Source: Pseudomonadales bacterium
Lineage (GTDB): Bacteria > Pseudomonadota > Gammaproteobacteria > Pseudomonadales > Pseudohongiellaceae
Direction: 5' to 3'
DNA length: 64,000 nucleotides
Assembly (NCBI GenBank): GCA_012103535.1
Contig: WLWQ01000001.1
Location: forward strand, 248,001-312,000
Positions 1 to 13,727 of this stretch are shown piece by piece. Made by a program: the position numbers and the translations under genes. Every line of letters starts with the position of its first letter. The first letter of the stretch is position 1. Below the pieces are notes generated by a model. The model did not search any database, was not told where the DNA came from, and saw only the letters and a list, made by a program, of their open reading frames with translations.

Positions 1-1
1 A

Positions 2-271
2 CTCGAGACAGTAAGTGATTGGAATCGCGAAGAAATCGAATCTGCATTGCAAGATCTTGCCAACAAACTGGAATTGAAGATTAGAGATTTTCTATTTCCC
101 CTATTTGTAGCGGTAACTGGAAATGCAGTATCGATTTCGGTGATCGAGTCAATTGCGATATTAGGAATTGATATTACTCGCGCACGACTTCGTCAGGCCA
201 TAACAGTGCTTGGTGGGATTTCAAAAAAAGCAGCAAAGAATTTGGAAAAGGAATATCGCCAACTTGGATAG
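2..271 (+). CDS. gltX: Glutamyl-tRNA synthetase, C-terminal end (partial)
   Basis: Partial gene running in from the left edge; the frame is open from base 2 to the TAG at 269-271, about 89 codons. GltX charges tRNA-Glu with glutamate in the cytoplasm. What is visible is the end of the anticodon-binding helical domain: the W-N-x-E-E-I-E-x-A-L-Q stretch, then F-L-F-P-L-F-V-A-V-T-G, then an I-L-G-I-D-I-T-R-x-R-L segment, which is the usual C-terminal signature of bacterial GltX. The catalytic Rossmann domain lies outside the window. The placement just before a tRNA gene fits, because gltX is followed by tRNA genes in Pseudomonas-type genomes. The nominal TTG at 47 is only an internal codon. Confidence is high for the family, but only this fragment can be seen. 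Confidence 0.85.
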   Translation, partial: LETVSDWNREEIESALQDLANKLELKIRDFLFPLFVAVTGNAVSISVIESIAILGIDITRARLRQAITVLGGISKKAAKNLEKEYRQLG

Positions 272-295
272 CACTGATTTGCTAGTGGAGTGTGT

Positions 296-324
296 TTGAC
301 AGCCTCGGACGAGGTGCTTAGAAT
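296..324 (+). promoter_or_regulatory. Sigma-70 promoter of tRNA-Ala
   Basis: A perfect -35 hexamer TTGACA (296-301) is separated by 17 bases from a TAGAAT -10 box (319-324). The tRNA begins 33 bases after the -10 box, leaving a GC-containing discriminator and a short 5' leader. It is the best-matching sigma-70 promoter I found in the window and lies directly after the gltX stop codon. Confidence 0.75.
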
Positions 325-356
325 TCGCCTTCCTTCGCGAATCACGATTTCTTTAT

Positions 357-432
357 GGGGCCTTAGCTCAGCTGGGAGAGCGCAACACTGGCAGTGTTGA
401 GGTCACCGGTTCGATCCCGGTAGGCTCCACCA
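357..432 (+). tRNA. tRNA-Ala (anticodon GGC)
   Basis: A 76-base cloverleaf with an encoded CCA end. The acceptor stem GGGGCCT pairs with AGGCTCC (one G-U pair). The D stem is GCTC/GAGC, the anticodon stem CAACA/TGTTG encloses the loop CTGGCAG with anticodon GGC, and the T loop TTCGATC is intact. It reads alanine GCC/GCU codons. It is preceded by its own strong promoter. Confidence 0.96.
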
Positions 433-440
433 TTTTAAGC

Positions 441-466
441 GTAAAAAATCATCCCTGATTTTTTAC
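441..466. repeat. Perfect inverted repeat downstream of tRNA-Ala
   Basis: Arms GTAAAAAATCA (441-451) and TGATTTTTTAC (456-466) form an uninterrupted 11-bp stem around the loop TCCC. It starts nine bases after the tRNA CCA end, so it may act in 3' end formation, although there is no free U-run after the stem. Two further symmetric elements follow: the 12-base palindrome CGCAAATTTGCG at 489-500 and an 8-bp hairpin CATTCGCT/AGCGAATG at 526-544. Function unknown. Confidence 0.5.
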
Positions 467-631
467 TTCATCGTCTCAAAGACATTGGCGCAAATTTGCG
501 AATTTGCTGATGTTTTTGTTCCTCGCATTCGCTAAAAGCGAATGTCGCTCATCCCTGAGCTCACTCAGAGTATTTTTCTAAATCGCGATTAACAGCTATA
601 CGCAGAAACTGTATAAAAATTGAGGTTAGAT

Positions 632-1909
632 TTAGTCGGGATAGTCTCTTTTGGTGTGACCTTTGTAGAGTTGGCGGGGGCGGCCGATTCGGTAGGGTTC
701 GCTTAGCATTTCATGCCAGTGAGCAATCCATCCTGGTGTTCGGCCAGTGGCAAAGATAACTGTGAATAGACTGGTGGGAATGCCGATGGCTTTTAAGATA
801 ATGCCAGAATAAAAATCGACATTTGGAAATAGTTTGCGTTCGATGAAGTACTCGTCTTCTAATGCGATTTTTTCCAGCTTTCGAGCAATTCGGAACAGAG
901 GGTCATCGTCGCTGCCGATTTCATCAAGGACTTCTGCACAGATACCACGAATCACTGTCGCCCGGGGATCATGATTTTTGTAGACTCGATGACCGAATCC
1001 CATTAAGCGAAAAGGGTCGTCCTTATCTTTTGATCTTAGAATAAATTCTTCAATGCGTGACTCGTCCCCAATTTCATAGAGCATTTCCAGTACAGCTTCA
1101 TTGGCACCGCCATGGGCTGGACCCCAGAGTGCAGCGATTCCAGACGCAATGCAGGCATAAGGATTAGTGCCAGTTGATCCCGCTAAACGCACCGTAGATG
1201 TTGAGGCGTTCTGTTCGTGGTCAGCATGGAGCAGAAATAGGGTGTCCATGGCTTTGGCGATGGTTGCGCTGACCTTTGGCGACTCGCAGGGAGTGCTAAA
1301 CATCATATGCACAAAGTTTTCTGCCAGGCTCATGTCGTTTTGCGGATACATGAACGGCTGACCAATGCCGTGCTTGTAACACATGGCTGCCAGTGTAGGC
1401 ATCTTAGCAATGACACGAATGGCTGCCTGCATCCTGTGATCAGGATTATCGATGTCTAATTGATCGTGATAGAAGGCGGAAAGAGCCCCGACTACGCCAC
1501 ACAACATAGCCATGGGGTGGGCAGTGCGTGGAAATCCTTTGAAGAACAGGTGAATTTGTTCGTCCACCATCGTGTGATAACGAATTTCATTCTCAAACGC
1601 TTTCCTTTCACTATCGTCAGGAAGTTCGCCCTTCAGCAATAAGTAACAGACTTCCAGGAAATTCGACTTTTCTGCTAACTGTTCTATGGGATAACCGCGA
1701 TGGAGCAAAACGCCGGCGCCACCATCAATATAGGTAATGTCTGAATCGCAAGCTGCAGTCGAGACGAAACCAGGGTCATAGGTGAAAATTCCCTGACTCA
1801 CCAAACTCCGGACATCGACCACATCAGGGCCAGTACTGCCTTCATAAACGGGTAGTTCGATCGCTTCATCCTTCCCGTCAATGGTTAACTGGGCCTTTCT
1901 TTCACTCAT
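632..1909 (-). CDS. gltA: Citrate synthase (type II)
   Basis: Condenses oxaloacetate and acetyl-CoA to citrate, the entry step of the TCA cycle. At 425 residues it has the length of the hexameric, NADH-regulated Gram-negative type. The catalytic triad is visible: His266 in W-G-P-A-H-G-G-A-N, His307 in M-G-F-G-H-R-V-Y-K and Asp365 in P-N-V-D-F-Y-S-G. The N-terminal beta-rich extension of type II enzymes is also present. The ATG at 1907-1909 is the only reasonable start. It is transcribed away from the sdh-suc operon, with a 487-base divergent region between, so both halves of the TCA gene set may share regulatory sites there. Ordinary and intact. Confidence 0.97.
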   Translation of the reverse strand: MSERKAQLTIDGKDEAIELPVYEGSTGPDVVDVRSLVSQGIFTYDPGFVSTAACDSDITYIDGGAGVLLHRGYPIEQLAEKSNFLEVCYLLLKGELPDDSERKAFENEIRYHTMVDEQIHLFFKGFPRTAHPMAMLCGVVGALSAFYHDQLDIDNPDHRMQAAIRVIAKMPTLAAMCYKHGIGQPFMYPQNDMSLAENFVHMMFSTPCESPKVSATIAKAMDTLFLLHADHEQNASTSTVRLAGSTGTNPYACIASGIAALWGPAHGGANEAVLEMLYEIGDESRIEEFILRSKDKDDPFRLMGFGHRVYKNHDPRATVIRGICAEVLDEIGSDDDPLFRIARKLEKIALEDEYFIERKLFPNVDFYSGIILKAIGIPTSLFTVIFATGRTPGWIAHWHEMLSEPYRIGRPRQLYKGHTKRDYPD

Positions 1910-2396
1910 GCCAAACTCCTGTGATTATTTTTCTGTGGCGTGCAAAAACTTTAAAAAACAGATACTTAGAGGTTCTAACGTTATTATGTATCTAGTCAGT
2001 ATGGGACCGAACAGGGACGGCAATACTAGGAAGAGACCCCTTGCTTTGTCAAATTTTTGTCTCGCTAAAACGGTTATGAAACCTGCGTTTTGCGCGAGTT
2101 TCGGCAAGTTTCTTGCTGCTTAAATCCCCGTCTATTGGCTCCTTTTTTTTGAATTTGTGCTACACCAATTAGAGGGGATTGGAGAATTTCAGAGGATGAA
2201 AAACCATGGAGACAAAATATTGTCATTATTAGGTGTGGGGCCGGCGGATTTATTGAATTCACAGGGGCTTCAGACTATACTTTGAACGGTTAGAAATTCC
2301 CAATTTGTGTAATTATTTCAATTAGTTTGCGGATTTTAATCAGATTCGCAAACAGTATTTTGCGGTTGCTTAAAAGTCGTAGCAAAAAGGCCAAAA
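1910..2396. other. Divergent intergenic region gltA/sdhC
   Basis: This 487-base gene-free stretch must hold the promoters of gltA (leftward) and of the sdh-suc operon (rightward). It is AT-rich. I could not find a convincing -35/-10 pair or a clear operator, so no specific site is called. The open frames on either strand here have no recognisable protein character. Confidence 0.5.
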
Positions 2397-2771
2397 GTGA
2401 AAGATTCTAGACCCGTAAATCTTGATATCACCACCATAAAATTCCCTCTGGCAGCTATTGCTTCCATACTGCATCGTATTTCCGGAATTGGCCTATTTTT
2501 TGGCGTTGGAATCCTCCTTTATTTCCTGCAATTGTCGCTAGCTTCTGAGGCTGGTTTTAACCAGGTACTGGAGCTTTTCGAAAATTCTCTAATCAAATTA
2601 TTAATCTGGCTAATTATGGCTGCGGTTTTCTACCACCTGATCGCGGGCATAAAGCATCTTTTACTTGATGCAGGGATTGGCGAGTCAAAGCAAGGTGCGA
2701 AAACTGGTGCCACCGTAACTCTCGTACTCTTTCTCATTGCTGCAGCGTTTGGCGGGATCTGGCTATGGTAA
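2397..2771 (+). CDS. sdhC: Succinate dehydrogenase cytochrome b556 subunit
   Basis: One of two membrane anchors of respiratory complex II; it binds haem b and ubiquinone. At 124 residues it is normal for the family. It opens with the typical R-P-V-N-L-D motif. The S-I-L-H-R-I-S-G motif at about residues 24-31 and a helix-2 histidine pair (Y-H-L and K-H-L) near residues 80-88 match the quinone/haem region. Three hydrophobic helices are evident. The start is GTG at 2397, directly before the conserved N-terminus. It overlaps sdhD by seven bases, which suggests translational coupling. First gene of the operon. Confidence 0.93.
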   Translation: MKDSRPVNLDITTIKFPLAAIASILHRISGIGLFFGVGILLYFLQLSLASEAGFNQVLELFENSLIKLLIWLIMAAVFYHLIAGIKHLLLDAGIGESKQGAKTGATVTLVLFLIAAAFGGIWLW

Positions 2772-3133
2772 CCAGCGTCACTAATTTAAGTCGCTCAGGT
2801 CTCTCCGATTGGATTATTCAGCGAGTCAGCGCCGTACTTCTGGCTGCATACACCCTATGTATTCTGGGGAATCTCTTAATGAACCCGGATCTTGATTATC
2901 AATCCTGGCGCGCATTATTCGATTCCAACGTTATGCGTGTGTTTAGCCTTATCACCTTGGCTGCCTTATGCGCCCATGCCTGGATCGGAATGTGGATCGT
3001 CTCCACCGATTACATGACTTCACTGCAGTTCGGCAAAGCTGCCACCTTCATCCGCCTAATTTTCCAAGTCGGAATTGTGTTGATCGTAGCGGTGTATTTG
3101 ATCTGGGGTATACAGATTTTTTGGGGAAACTAA
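2765..3133 (+). CDS. sdhD: Succinate dehydrogenase hydrophobic membrane anchor
   Basis: The second membrane anchor of complex II, 122 residues with three predicted transmembrane helices. The segment D-W-I-I-Q-R-V-S-A-V-L-L near residues 14-25 is the hallmark of SdhD. The A-H-A-W-I-G-M stretch carries the family's conserved haem-side histidine region. The ATG at 2765 lies inside the end of sdhC, and the stop codon TAA abuts the sdhA ATG with no gap, so sdhC, sdhD and sdhA are tightly packed. Intact. Confidence 0.92.
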   Translation: MVTSVTNLSRSGLSDWIIQRVSAVLLAAYTLCILGNLLMNPDLDYQSWRALFDSNVMRVFSLITLAALCAHAWIGMWIVSTDYMTSLQFGKAATFIRLIFQVGIVLIVAVYLIWGIQIFWGN

Positions 3134-4906
3134 ATGACTGGCCTGCGTAGTATTTCATTTGATGCGGTAATCGTTGGTGGAGGCGGTGCAGGAATGCGTG
3201 CTGCCTTACAACTCTCGCAGTCTGGTTACAAAACTGCTGTTATCTCAAAAGTATTTCCTACTCGCTCCCATACAGTTTCCGCTCAGGGTGGAATTACCTG
3301 TGCCATTGCCAGTGCAGATCCAAATGACGATTGGCGTTGGCATATGTATGACACGGTAAAGGGATCCGACTATATCGGTGATCAGGATGCAATCGAGTAC
3401 ATGTGCAGCGAGGGCCCGCAAACAGTTTTCGAATTGGAACACATGGGGCTGCCATTTTCTCGAACAGAGAATGGGCGCATCTACCAGCGACCCTTTGGCG
3501 GACAATCTAAAGATTTTGGAAAAGGTGGACAGGCAGCTCGAACTTGTGCCGCTGCAGACCGAACCGGCCACGCTTTGCTGCACGCCTTGTATCAGGGAAA
3601 TTTAAAGAACAACACCGTTTTCTTTAACGAATGGTATGCAACTGATCTGGTTAAAAATCAGGATGGCGCCATCGCAGGCGTTATTGCAATCAACATGGAA
3701 AGCGGTGAAACCGTCTTTGTAAACTCCAAAGCGACAGTATTCGCGACTGGTGGTGCCGGCAGAATTTATGCATCCACAACTAATGCCCTAATCAATACCG
3801 GCGATGGTGTTGGTATGGCATTACGTGCCGGGTATCCCATGCAAGACATGGAAATGTGGCAGTTCCATCCCACCGGAATTCACGGCGCAGGAGTGCTGGT
3901 TACAGAAGGTTGTCGAGGTGAGGGTGGCTATTTAGTTAACAAAGATGGCGAACGTTTTATGGAACGCTATGCGCCGACAGCTAAAGACCTCGCCGGTAGA
4001 GACGTTGTTGCTCGCTCAATGGTATTGGAGATATTGGAAGGACGCGGCTGTGGTGAAGATGGCGATCACGTCATGCTTAAACTCGATCATCTGGGCGAAG
4101 AAGTGCTCAATGCGAAATTGCCTGGAATTTTGGAGCTGTCGCGGACATTCGCCCACGCAGATCCAATTAAAGAACCCATTCCGGTCGTTCCAACCTGTCA
4201 TTACATGATGGGAGGCATACCAACAAATGTTCATGGCCAGGCTCTAACTCAAAACACTAATGGCGAAGATGAAGTGATTCCGGGTTTGTTTGCGGTAGGT
4301 GAAGTAGCTTGTGTCTCTGTACACGGTGCTAATCGTTTAGGTGGTAATAGCCTGCTTGATCTGGTGGTGTTTGGTCGCGCTGCAGGCAAGCACATTGAAG
4401 AGATGTTGGCGCAAGGATTAGAGCAACGTGTTGCTAGTGAATCGGATATCGATACTGCCATGGCAAGACTTAACCGTCTGAACGAATCGAGCAGCGGTGA
4501 AAGCATTCCTGAATTACGCACTGAATTGCAAAATATTATGCAGAATCATTTTGGCGTATTTCGAAAAGGCGATTTCATGCAGGACGGCATTAAGAAATTA
4601 GAAGTGCTACGAGAACGCATCGCAAACGTGAATCTCGAAGACAAGAGTCAGACATTTAATACCGCTCGCATCGAGGCCTTGGAATTAGAAAACCTTTTCG
4701 AAGTTGCTGAAGCCACCGCAATAGCTGCTGAGGCGCGAAACGAAAGTAGAGGAGCTCATGCTCGTGATGACTATCGTGAGCGCGATGATGAAAACTGGCT
4801 GTGTCATTCCATGTATTACCCAATTGATAAGAGTGTCGGAAAACGAGGCGTCAATTTTAAACCCAAGACAGTGGATACCTTCGAGCCACAAATAAGAACT
4901 TATTAG
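3134..4906 (+). CDS. sdhA: Succinate dehydrogenase flavoprotein subunit
   Basis: Catalytic subunit of complex II; oxidises succinate to fumarate at a covalently bound FAD on the cytoplasmic face of the membrane. At 590 residues it has the family length. The FAD-binding G-G-G-G-A-G motif is at residues 16-20. The flavinylated histidine is His46 in F-P-T-R-S-H-T. Substrate-site motifs follow: the [10 protein letters not shown] region and [12 protein letters not shown]. The C-terminus ends in the conserved T-Y. The ATG directly follows the sdhD stop. Confidence 0.98.
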   Translation: MTGLRSISFDAVIVGGGGAGMRAALQLSQSGYKTAVISKVFPTRSHTVSAQGGITCAIASADPNDDWRWHMYDTVKGSDYIGDQDAIEYMCSEGPQTVFELEHMGLPFSRTENGRIYQRPFGGQSKDFGKGGQAARTCAAADRTGHALLHALYQGNLKNNTVFFNEWYATDLVKNQDGAIAGVIAINMESGETVFVNSKATVFATGGAGRIYASTTNALINTGDGVGMALRAGYPMQDMEMWQFHPTGIHGAGVLVTEGCRGEGGYLVNKDGERFMERYAPTAKDLAGRDVVARSMVLEILEGRGCGEDGDHVMLKLDHLGEEVLNAKLPGILELSRTFAHADPIKEPIPVVPTCHYMMGGIPTNVHGQALTQNTNGEDEVIPGLFAVGEVACVSVHGANRLGGNSLLDLVVFGRAAGKHIEEMLAQGLEQRVASESDIDTAMARLNRLNESSSGESIPELRTELQNIMQNHFGVFRKGDFMQDGIKKLEVLRERIANVNLEDKSQTFNTARIEALELENLFEVAEATAIAAEARNESRGAHARDDYRERDDENWLCHSMYYPIDKSVGKRGVNFKPKTVDTFEPQIRTY

Positions 4907-4914
4907 GAACTATC

Positions 4915-5622
4915 GTGTTAGTTAGTATTTATCGCTACAACCCAGAAACTGACGATAAGCCTGCAATGCAGGATATTGAAGTTGAGATACCGGCAGGCAA
5001 AGACTTGATGGTGCTCGATGTGTTGGCTCTCGCTAAAGAGAAAGATCCTAGCGTCGCTTATCGCCGCTCTTGTCGAGAAGGCGTGTGCGGTTCTGATGGA
5101 ATGAATATCAACGGCACCAATGGGCTTGCTTGTATTACTCCCATTTCCGAAGCAGTTAAACCAGGGCAAAAATTAGTGTTACGTCCACTACCAGGCCTAC
5201 CTGTAATTCGTGATTTAGTGGTGGACTTGGCGATCTTCTATAAGCAATTTGAAAAGGTAAAACCTTTTCTGATAAATGACGAACCGGCACCGGCAATCGA
5301 ACGGCTGCAATCACCAGAAGACAGAGCAAAACTTGATGGACTTTACGAGTGCATACTGTGTGCTTGTTGCAGTACTAACTGTCCTTCTTTCTGGTGGAAT
5401 CCAGACAAATTTATTGGCCCAGCTGGACTGCTTCAAGCTTATCGATTCTTGGCTGACAGTCGAGACACTGCAGCAGCGGAACGCCTGGCTGATCTCGATG
5501 ATCCGTTTAGCGTTTTTCGTTGTCGTGGAATCATGAATTGCGTTGCAGTTTGCCCGAAAGGATTAAATCCAACCCGCGCAATCGGACATATCAGGAGTAT
5601 GTTGATCTCGCAAGGAACGTAG
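4915..5622 (+). CDS. sdhB: Succinate dehydrogenase iron-sulfur subunit
   Basis: Carries electrons from SdhA to the quinone through three Fe-S clusters. The 2Fe-2S ligands are Cys53, Cys58, Asp61 and Cys73; an Asp in the third position is also the E. coli arrangement. The C-terminal domain holds the ferredoxin-like motif C-I-L-C-A-C-C-S-T-N-C-P and a second C-R-G-I-M-N-C-V-A-V-C-P-K-G, which supply the 4Fe-4S and 3Fe-4S clusters. The start is GTG at 4915, nine bases after sdhA, placed by the conserved N-terminus (V-S-I-Y-R-Y-N-P). 235 residues, intact. Confidence 0.97.
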   Translation: MLVSIYRYNPETDDKPAMQDIEVEIPAGKDLMVLDVLALAKEKDPSVAYRRSCREGVCGSDGMNINGTNGLACITPISEAVKPGQKLVLRPLPGLPVIRDLVVDLAIFYKQFEKVKPFLINDEPAPAIERLQSPEDRAKLDGLYECILCACCSTNCPSFWWNPDKFIGPAGLLQAYRFLADSRDTAAAERLADLDDPFSVFRCRGIMNCVAVCPKGLNPTRAIGHIRSMLISQGT

Positions 5623-5691
5623 TTACCCGAACGGAATCGTGACAATGCAGATGAATGATTATCTGTTATTGGAGTATCAGAGGATATTGAT

Positions 5692-8523
5692 ATGCAAGAT
5701 AATATGATGGAAATAATGTGGAGCACTGGACACCTTTCTGGTTCCAATGCCGAATATGTAGAAGAACTCTACGAGCAATTTCTGTCCGATCCAGATTCCA
5801 TACCTCAGCAGTGGAGAGATTTTTTTGAGTCACTTCCAGCTACCAATGGCTCAAATACTACGGAAGTTTCTCACGCTGAAATTAAAAAAGACTTTGAAGC
5901 CTTAGCTAAAGTCAGTCGCTATAAACAAGTTTTAAGCAATGACGCTGTTGTTAATTCGGAACATGAAAGTAAGCAAGTTCAGGTCTTACAATTAATTAGC
6001 TCTTATCGCGTAAGAGGGCATCAAAAAGCGGCATTGGATCCCCTCGCTCTAATGCATCGCGAACGAGTCCCTGATCTCGAGCTTGAATTTCACGATCTTT
6101 CTCCGATTGATTCATCAACAATATTTCAAACCGGATCTTTGTTTATTAGCAAAGACAAAGCGCCTCTAAAAGAAATCGTAGAAATCCTGGAACGCATTTA
6201 CTGTAACTCCATTGGTTATGAGTTTATGCACATCGTGAATTTAGAAGAGAAGCAACGGATTCAACAACGCATAGAAAGCAACGATGGCCGACCAGTCTTT
6301 GAAAACGAAGTTAAGCGCCATTTATTAGAGCGCTTATCTGCTGCTGAAGGTTTAGAAAAACACCTGGATTCAAAATATCCCGGCACGAAGCGATTTGGTT
6401 TGGAGGGCGGTGAGAGTTTAATTCCTGCCTTAGACGAGATTATTCAGCGAGCGGGCAAATATGGAGCCAAAGAGATCGTGCTCGGTATGGCGCATCGCGG
6501 ACGTCTTAATGTACTGGTAAATATCCTTGGTAAGAATCCAGCAGAGCTGTTTGATGAGTTCGAAGGCAAGGCGGTTTATCAGAGTTCTGGTGATGTTAAA
6601 TATCATCAGGGATTTTCTTCCAACATCATGACTGCTGGCGGCGAGCTCCATATGGCAATGGCGTTCAATCCGTCTCACTTAGAGATTGTTTCGCCTGTAG
6701 TGGAAGGTTCGGTTCGTGCTCGCCAATCAAGGCGCGACGACAAAGAAGGAAAGATGGTGTTACCCATCATTGTCCATGGCGATGCCGCAATTGCTGGACA
6801 GGGCGTAGTCATGGAAACATTTCAGATGTCCCAGACTCGGGCTTATTCAACTGGAGGTACTGTCCATTTCGTCGTAAACAATCAGGTCGGTTTCACCACC
6901 AGCCGTCAAGATGATGCGAGATCGACTGAATATTGCACCGATGTTGCGAAGATGGTGCAGGCACCAATCTTCCATGTAAATGCAGATGATCCCGAAGCAG
7001 TTCTATTCGTTACTCAACTTGCCTTAGATTTTCGCTATCAGTTTAAGAAAGATGTGGTCATCGACCTGGTTTGTTATCGCCGTCGAGGACATAACGAAAC
7101 TGATGAGGCGTCTATTACACAGCCACTAATGTATGCGGCTATTAAGCAGCACAAGACCACTAGAACAATCTATGCAGAGCAGCTCGCTGCTGAGAGCGTC
7201 ATCACATTGAATGACTCCGATGCAATGAATAAATCCTTTCGAGCTGAGCTTGATTCAGGAACCCATGTAGTTAAAAGCCTGGTCAAAGAGCCGTCCATTG
7301 AATTGTTTGTGGATTGGAGCCCTTATCTAGGCCACGATTGGAGTCCTTATTTCAATACTTCAATACCTCTCAATAATCTACAGGCACTTGCTAGAAAATT
7401 AGTTGAAATACCAAATGGATTTACCCTGCAACGGCAAGTAAAGAAGTTATTTGATGATCGATCCAAAATGGCTGAAGGTGAGATTCCAGTAGACTGGGGT
7501 TTTGCTGAATCTTTAGCTTACGCAAGTGTATTAACCAGTGGAAATAAAGTACGCATTACTGGTCAAGATGTGGGACGTGGCACTTTTACTCACCGCCATG
7601 CTGTTGTGCATGACAACAAGACTGGTGAAGCACATATTCCATTACAAAACATTGAAAAAGATCAGGGCTCTTTTACCATTTATGATTCATTGCTATCTGA
7701 AGCCGCTGTATTGGCTTTCGAATATGGGTACTCCACTACGACACCAAACGCCTTGGTGATTTGGGAAGCGCAGTTCGGAGATTTTGCCAATTCAGCCCAG
7801 GTCGTAATCGATCAGTTTATTACCAGTGGAGAACACAAATGGTCGCGCCTCTGTGGCTTAACTTTACTCCTACCTCATGGCTACGAAGGGCAGGGCCCAG
7901 AGCATTCTTCTGCGCGTCTGGAGCGATTCCTGCAACTTAGTGCTGAGCACAATATTCAGGTTTGTTTACCGACTACCTCTGCGCAAGTTTTTCACATGCT
8001 GCGTAAACAAGTGCTTTGCCCATTGCGTAAACCGTTGATAGTTATGTCACCTAAAAGCCTACTCCGGCATAAAGAATCTGTTTCGTCATTGGAAGAAATG
8101 GCGGAGAGCAGTTTTCAGGTAATTATTGATGAGACTGATGGATTCAATCCAGACACTATAGAGAAAGTTGTTATCTGTAGCGGTAAGGTCTATTACGACT
8201 TGCGTGCGGAGCGCCGTAAACGAGAACTGACAAATATAGCGATAGTTCGATTAGAGCAATTGTATCCATTTCCGCAGCAAGATTTTGAAGATTGCTTACT
8301 TCAGTACAAAAACGCGAAGAGCATTGTCTGGTGTCAAGAAGAACCGATGAATCAGGGCGCCTGGTATTCCAGTCAGCACCATATCCGTCGTGTGCTCCAC
8401 GAACATCGTCCAGAAATCTGGCTTGAGTATGCAGGCCGCGACGCTTCGGCGGCAGCGGCCGCAGGTTATCCTGCGCTACATTTGAGTCAGCAACAGAAAT
8501 TTATTGATGAGGCATTAAGCTAG
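5692..8523 (+). CDS. sucA: 2-oxoglutarate dehydrogenase E1 component
   Basis: Thiamine-diphosphate-dependent decarboxylase that feeds succinyl groups to SucB. At 943 residues it is full length. The N-terminal E2-interaction segment (Y-V-E-E-L-Y-E-Q-F) is followed by the oxoglutarate dehydrogenase core, including G-M-A-H-R-G-R-L-N, the F-N-P-S-H-L-E substrate motif, and [10 protein letters not shown] with R-R-G-H-N-E-T-D-E in the cofactor region. The chosen ATG at 5692 has AGAGGA 7-12 bases upstream. The 69-base gap after sdhB is the largest in this part of the operon but shows no terminator, so co-transcription with sdh is likely. Confidence 0.97.
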   Translation: MQDNMMEIMWSTGHLSGSNAEYVEELYEQFLSDPDSIPQQWRDFFESLPATNGSNTTEVSHAEIKKDFEALAKVSRYKQVLSNDAVVNSEHESKQVQVLQLISSYRVRGHQKAALDPLALMHRERVPDLELEFHDLSPIDSSTIFQTGSLFISKDKAPLKEIVEILERIYCNSIGYEFMHIVNLEEKQRIQQRIESNDGRPVFENEVKRHLLERLSAAEGLEKHLDSKYPGTKRFGLEGGESLIPALDEIIQRAGKYGAKEIVLGMAHRGRLNVLVNILGKNPAELFDEFEGKAVYQSSGDVKYHQGFSSNIMTAGGELHMAMAFNPSHLEIVSPVVEGSVRARQSRRDDKEGKMVLPIIVHGDAAIAGQGVVMETFQMSQTRAYSTGGTVHFVVNNQVGFTTSRQDDARSTEYCTDVAKMVQAPIFHVNADDPEAVLFVTQLALDFRYQFKKDVVIDLVCYRRRGHNETDEASITQPLMYAAIKQHKTTRTIYAEQLAAESVITLNDSDAMNKSFRAELDSGTHVVKSLVKEPSIELFVDWSPYLGHDWSPYFNTSIPLNNLQALARKLVEIPNGFTLQRQVKKLFDDRSKMAEGEIPVDWGFAESLAYASVLTSGNKVRITGQDVGRGTFTHRHAVVHDNKTGEAHIPLQNIEKDQGSFTIYDSLLSEAAVLAFEYGYSTTTPNALVIWEAQFGDFANSAQVVIDQFITSGEHKWSRLCGLTLLLPHGYEGQGPEHSSARLERFLQLSAEHNIQVCLPTTSAQVFHMLRKQVLCPLRKPLIVMSPKSLLRHKESVSSLEEMAESSFQVIIDETDGFNPDTIEKVVICSGKVYYDLRAERRKRELTNIAIVRLEQLYPFPQQDFEDCLLQYKNAKSIVWCQEEPMNQGAWYSSQHHIRRVLHEHRPEIWLEYAGRDASAAAAAGYPALHLSQQQKFIDEALS

Positions 8524-8525
8524 TC

Positions 8526-11188
<2,663 letters not shown>

Positions 11189-11268
11189 ATATTTATAGTA
11201 GAAGCAAGACTGAATCTAATAAAAGACAAGAACCAACCTAAAAAGTTTTCCCAAGACATGGAGCTCAA

Positions 11269-12438
11269 ATGAACTTACACGAATATCAGGCGAAACAACT
11301 TTTTGCCGAATACGGCCTGCCTGTATCACAGGGAATCGCTGTTGATTCGGCCGAAGAAGCCGCCGCTGCTACCGCGACGATCGGTGGCGATAAATGGGTT
11401 GTTAAAGTACAAGTTCATGCCGGCGGTCGTGGCAAGGCCGGGGGAGTTCAGTTAGTAGACAACGCGGACGAAGCGAAAGCTTTCGCCGAAAAATGGTTGG
11501 GAAAGAACCTGGTGACCTTTCAGACAGACGCAAATGGTCAGCCAGTAAACAAAATATTCGTAGAAGCCTGTACCGATATTGCTCAGGAGCTTTACCTGGG
11601 AGCTGTGGTCGATCGTTCTACGCGACGAATCGTGTTCATGGCTTCTGTCGAAGGTGGAGTTGAGATTGAAAAAGTTGCCGCAGAAACTCCGGAAAAAATA
11701 CTTAAGGCAACTATTGATCCTTTAACTGGACCTCAGCCCTACCAAGGCAGAGATCTTGCCTTTCGACTCGGCCTCTCTGGCGGTCAAATTAAACAGTTCA
11801 CTCAGCTGTTTATGGGATTAGCGAAACTCTTTACCGATCTCGATCTTGCTTTGCTAGAAATAAACCCTTTAGTAGTAACAGCGGAGGACAATATTCATTG
11901 TCTCGATGGCAAGATAAATATTGACGGCAATGCGCTCTACCGACAGCCAAAATTGCAAGAAATGCAAGATCCATCGCAAGAAGACGAGCGGGAAGTGCAA
12001 GCGGCACAGTGGGATCTAAACTATGTCGCATTGGACGGCAATATCGGCTGTATGGTGAATGGTGCCGGCCTGGCCATGGGCACCATGGACATCGTACAAC
12101 TTCATGGCGGCAGCCCGGCCAATTTTCTCGATGTAGGTGGCGGTGCTACCAAGGAACGAGTAACCGAAGCTTTCAAAATTATTCTCTCAGATGAAAATGT
12201 CGCTGCTGTCCTGGTAAACATTTTCGGCGGCATCGTGCGCTGCGATTTAATTGCCGAAGGAGTTATCGGCGCTGTCGAAGAAGTCGGTGTGGAAGTCCCA
12301 GTCGTTGTTCGACTGGAAGGCAACAACGCCGATGTAGGCAGGAAAGTGCTGAAAGAAAGTGGGCTGAACATTATTGCAGCTAACAGTCTGGCAGATGCGG
12401 CGGAAAAAGTTGTCGCTGCTGCAGGAGGTGCACAATGA
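11269..12438 (+). CDS. sucC: Succinyl-CoA synthetase beta subunit
   Basis: ADP-forming succinate-CoA ligase, beta chain; with SucD it converts succinyl-CoA to succinate with substrate-level phosphorylation. 389 residues. It begins with the standard M-N-L-H-E-Y-Q-A-K motif and an ATP-grasp domain ([16 protein letters not shown]). The L-E-I-N-P-L metal-binding region lies near residue 200 and the F-G-G-I-V-R-C-D segment near residue 325. The stop TGA overlaps the sucD ATG (ATGA), a standard coupling signal. The 80-base gap after lpd carries no clear terminator. Confidence 0.98.
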   Translation: MNLHEYQAKQLFAEYGLPVSQGIAVDSAEEAAAATATIGGDKWVVKVQVHAGGRGKAGGVQLVDNADEAKAFAEKWLGKNLVTFQTDANGQPVNKIFVEACTDIAQELYLGAVVDRSTRRIVFMASVEGGVEIEKVAAETPEKILKATIDPLTGPQPYQGRDLAFRLGLSGGQIKQFTQLFMGLAKLFTDLDLALLEINPLVVTAEDNIHCLDGKINIDGNALYRQPKLQEMQDPSQEDEREVQAAQWDLNYVALDGNIGCMVNGAGLAMGTMDIVQLHGGSPANFLDVGGGATKERVTEAFKIILSDENVAAVLVNIFGGIVRCDLIAEGVIGAVEEVGVEVPVVVRLEGNNADVGRKVLKESGLNIIAANSLADAAEKVVAAAGGAQ

Positions 12439-13307
12439 GTATCTTAGTCAATAAAAGCACCAAAGTGATTTGTCAGGGATTTACAGGTTCCCAGGGAACA
12501 TTCCATTCCGAACAAGCGATCGAATACGGAACGCAAATGGTTGGTGGTGTTACTCCCGGAAAAGGTGGGCAAACGCACCTGAATTTACCAGTTTTCAATA
12601 CAGTGGCTGAAGCCTCTAATGAAACCGGCGCGGATGCATCGGTGATTTATGTGCCGGCACCATTCTGTAAGGACTCAATTCTTGAAGCAGCTGATGCAGG
12701 AATCAAACTCATCGTTTGTATTACTGAAGGGATTCCAACCCTGGATATGCTCATTGCCAAGGAAAAATGCGATCGTGCAGGCGTGCGTTTAATCGGACCC
12801 AATTGCCCGGGAGTAATTACGCCAGGCGAATGTAAGATTGGCATTATGCCCGGTCATATCCATCTCCCTGGTAAAGTCGGCATCGTTTCTCGTTCCGGCA
12901 CTCTTACTTATGAAGCTGTAAAACAAACTACCGATCATGGTTTTGGCCAATCCTCTTGCATAGGCATAGGCGGGGATCCAATTCCTGGTTCAAATTTCAT
13001 CGATATCCTGGGAATGTTTGAGGCTGATGCTCAAACTGAAGCCATCGTAATGATCGGTGAAATTGGCGGCACCGCAGAAGAAGAAGCCGCTGCCTTCATC
13101 AAAGCCAATGTCACCAAACCAGTTGTCGCATACATTGCTGGCGTAACAGCACCTCCTGGGAAGCGAATGGGCCATGCCGGTGCCATCATTTCTGGGGGAA
13201 AAGGGACCGCGGATGAGAAGTTCGCTGCCCTTAATGACGCCGGTGTAAAAACAGTCCGAAGCCTTGCAGAAATTGGCAACGGATTGAGCGAAATTACTGG
13301 CTGGTAA
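12435..13307 (+). CDS. sucD: Succinyl-CoA synthetase alpha subunit
   Basis: Carries the CoA-binding Rossmann domain ([10 protein letters not shown] near residues 15-24) and the phosphorylated catalytic histidine His247 in R-M-G-H-A-G-A-I-I. 290 residues, the usual length. It is the last gene of the TCA operon. A hairpin downstream (13359-13382) may end the transcript, and the next gene block starts 420 bases later. Confidence 0.98.
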   Translation: MSILVNKSTKVICQGFTGSQGTFHSEQAIEYGTQMVGGVTPGKGGQTHLNLPVFNTVAEASNETGADASVIYVPAPFCKDSILEAADAGIKLIVCITEGIPTLDMLIAKEKCDRAGVRLIGPNCPGVITPGECKIGIMPGHIHLPGKVGIVSRSGTLTYEAVKQTTDHGFGQSSCIGIGGDPIPGSNFIDILGMFEADAQTEAIVMIGEIGGTAEEEAAAFIKANVTKPVVAYIAGVTAPPGKRMGHAGAIISGGKGTADEKFAALNDAGVKTVRSLAEIGNGLSEITGW

Positions 13308-13727
13308 GGCTCCTATCTGTTAAAAACTTCACATCTTTTTCTTACTGCGTTTTTAGTCGAACTTTTGCCGCGCAAAAAGTTCTAATAGCTTAAGGTAGTG
13401 TGTTAGGCTTAGCTGCAAATTCGGCTTCAAACGCTGAATTTCAGGGACTATTTGGCAGTGGGATTTTATCCAATTGTCAAGGTCGGGCGGATAGTTACTA
13501 AGCTTCTCAATTCAGTAAAAATTGAGTAGAACGGTAACTCTCGTTCGGCATTTTTCAAGGAGAACTGTCGACCTCAAGCGATTTGAAAAATCATGGAATA
13601 CTTGGGCAGTTTAAGTAGGTAAGGAAGGAAAATAAAAAATAGTTATTCGCGTCTATCTAGCGACGATACACCCTTTATCGCCATACCTAGCTAGACCGGA
13701 ATTATTAACAAAATAATAGGATGGCAC
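13308..13727. other. Intergenic region between sucD and the TonB2-like cluster
   Basis: A 420-base gene-free stretch. It contains an imperfect hairpin, GAACTTTTGC (13359-13368) with GCAAAAAGTTC (13372-13382), one bulged A and a three-base loop. This could terminate the suc operon but lacks a U-run. The short symmetry ATTATT-aacaa-AATAAT lies just before the ribosome binding site of the next gene. I did not find a convincing Fur box or -35/-10 pair. Confidence 0.4.
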
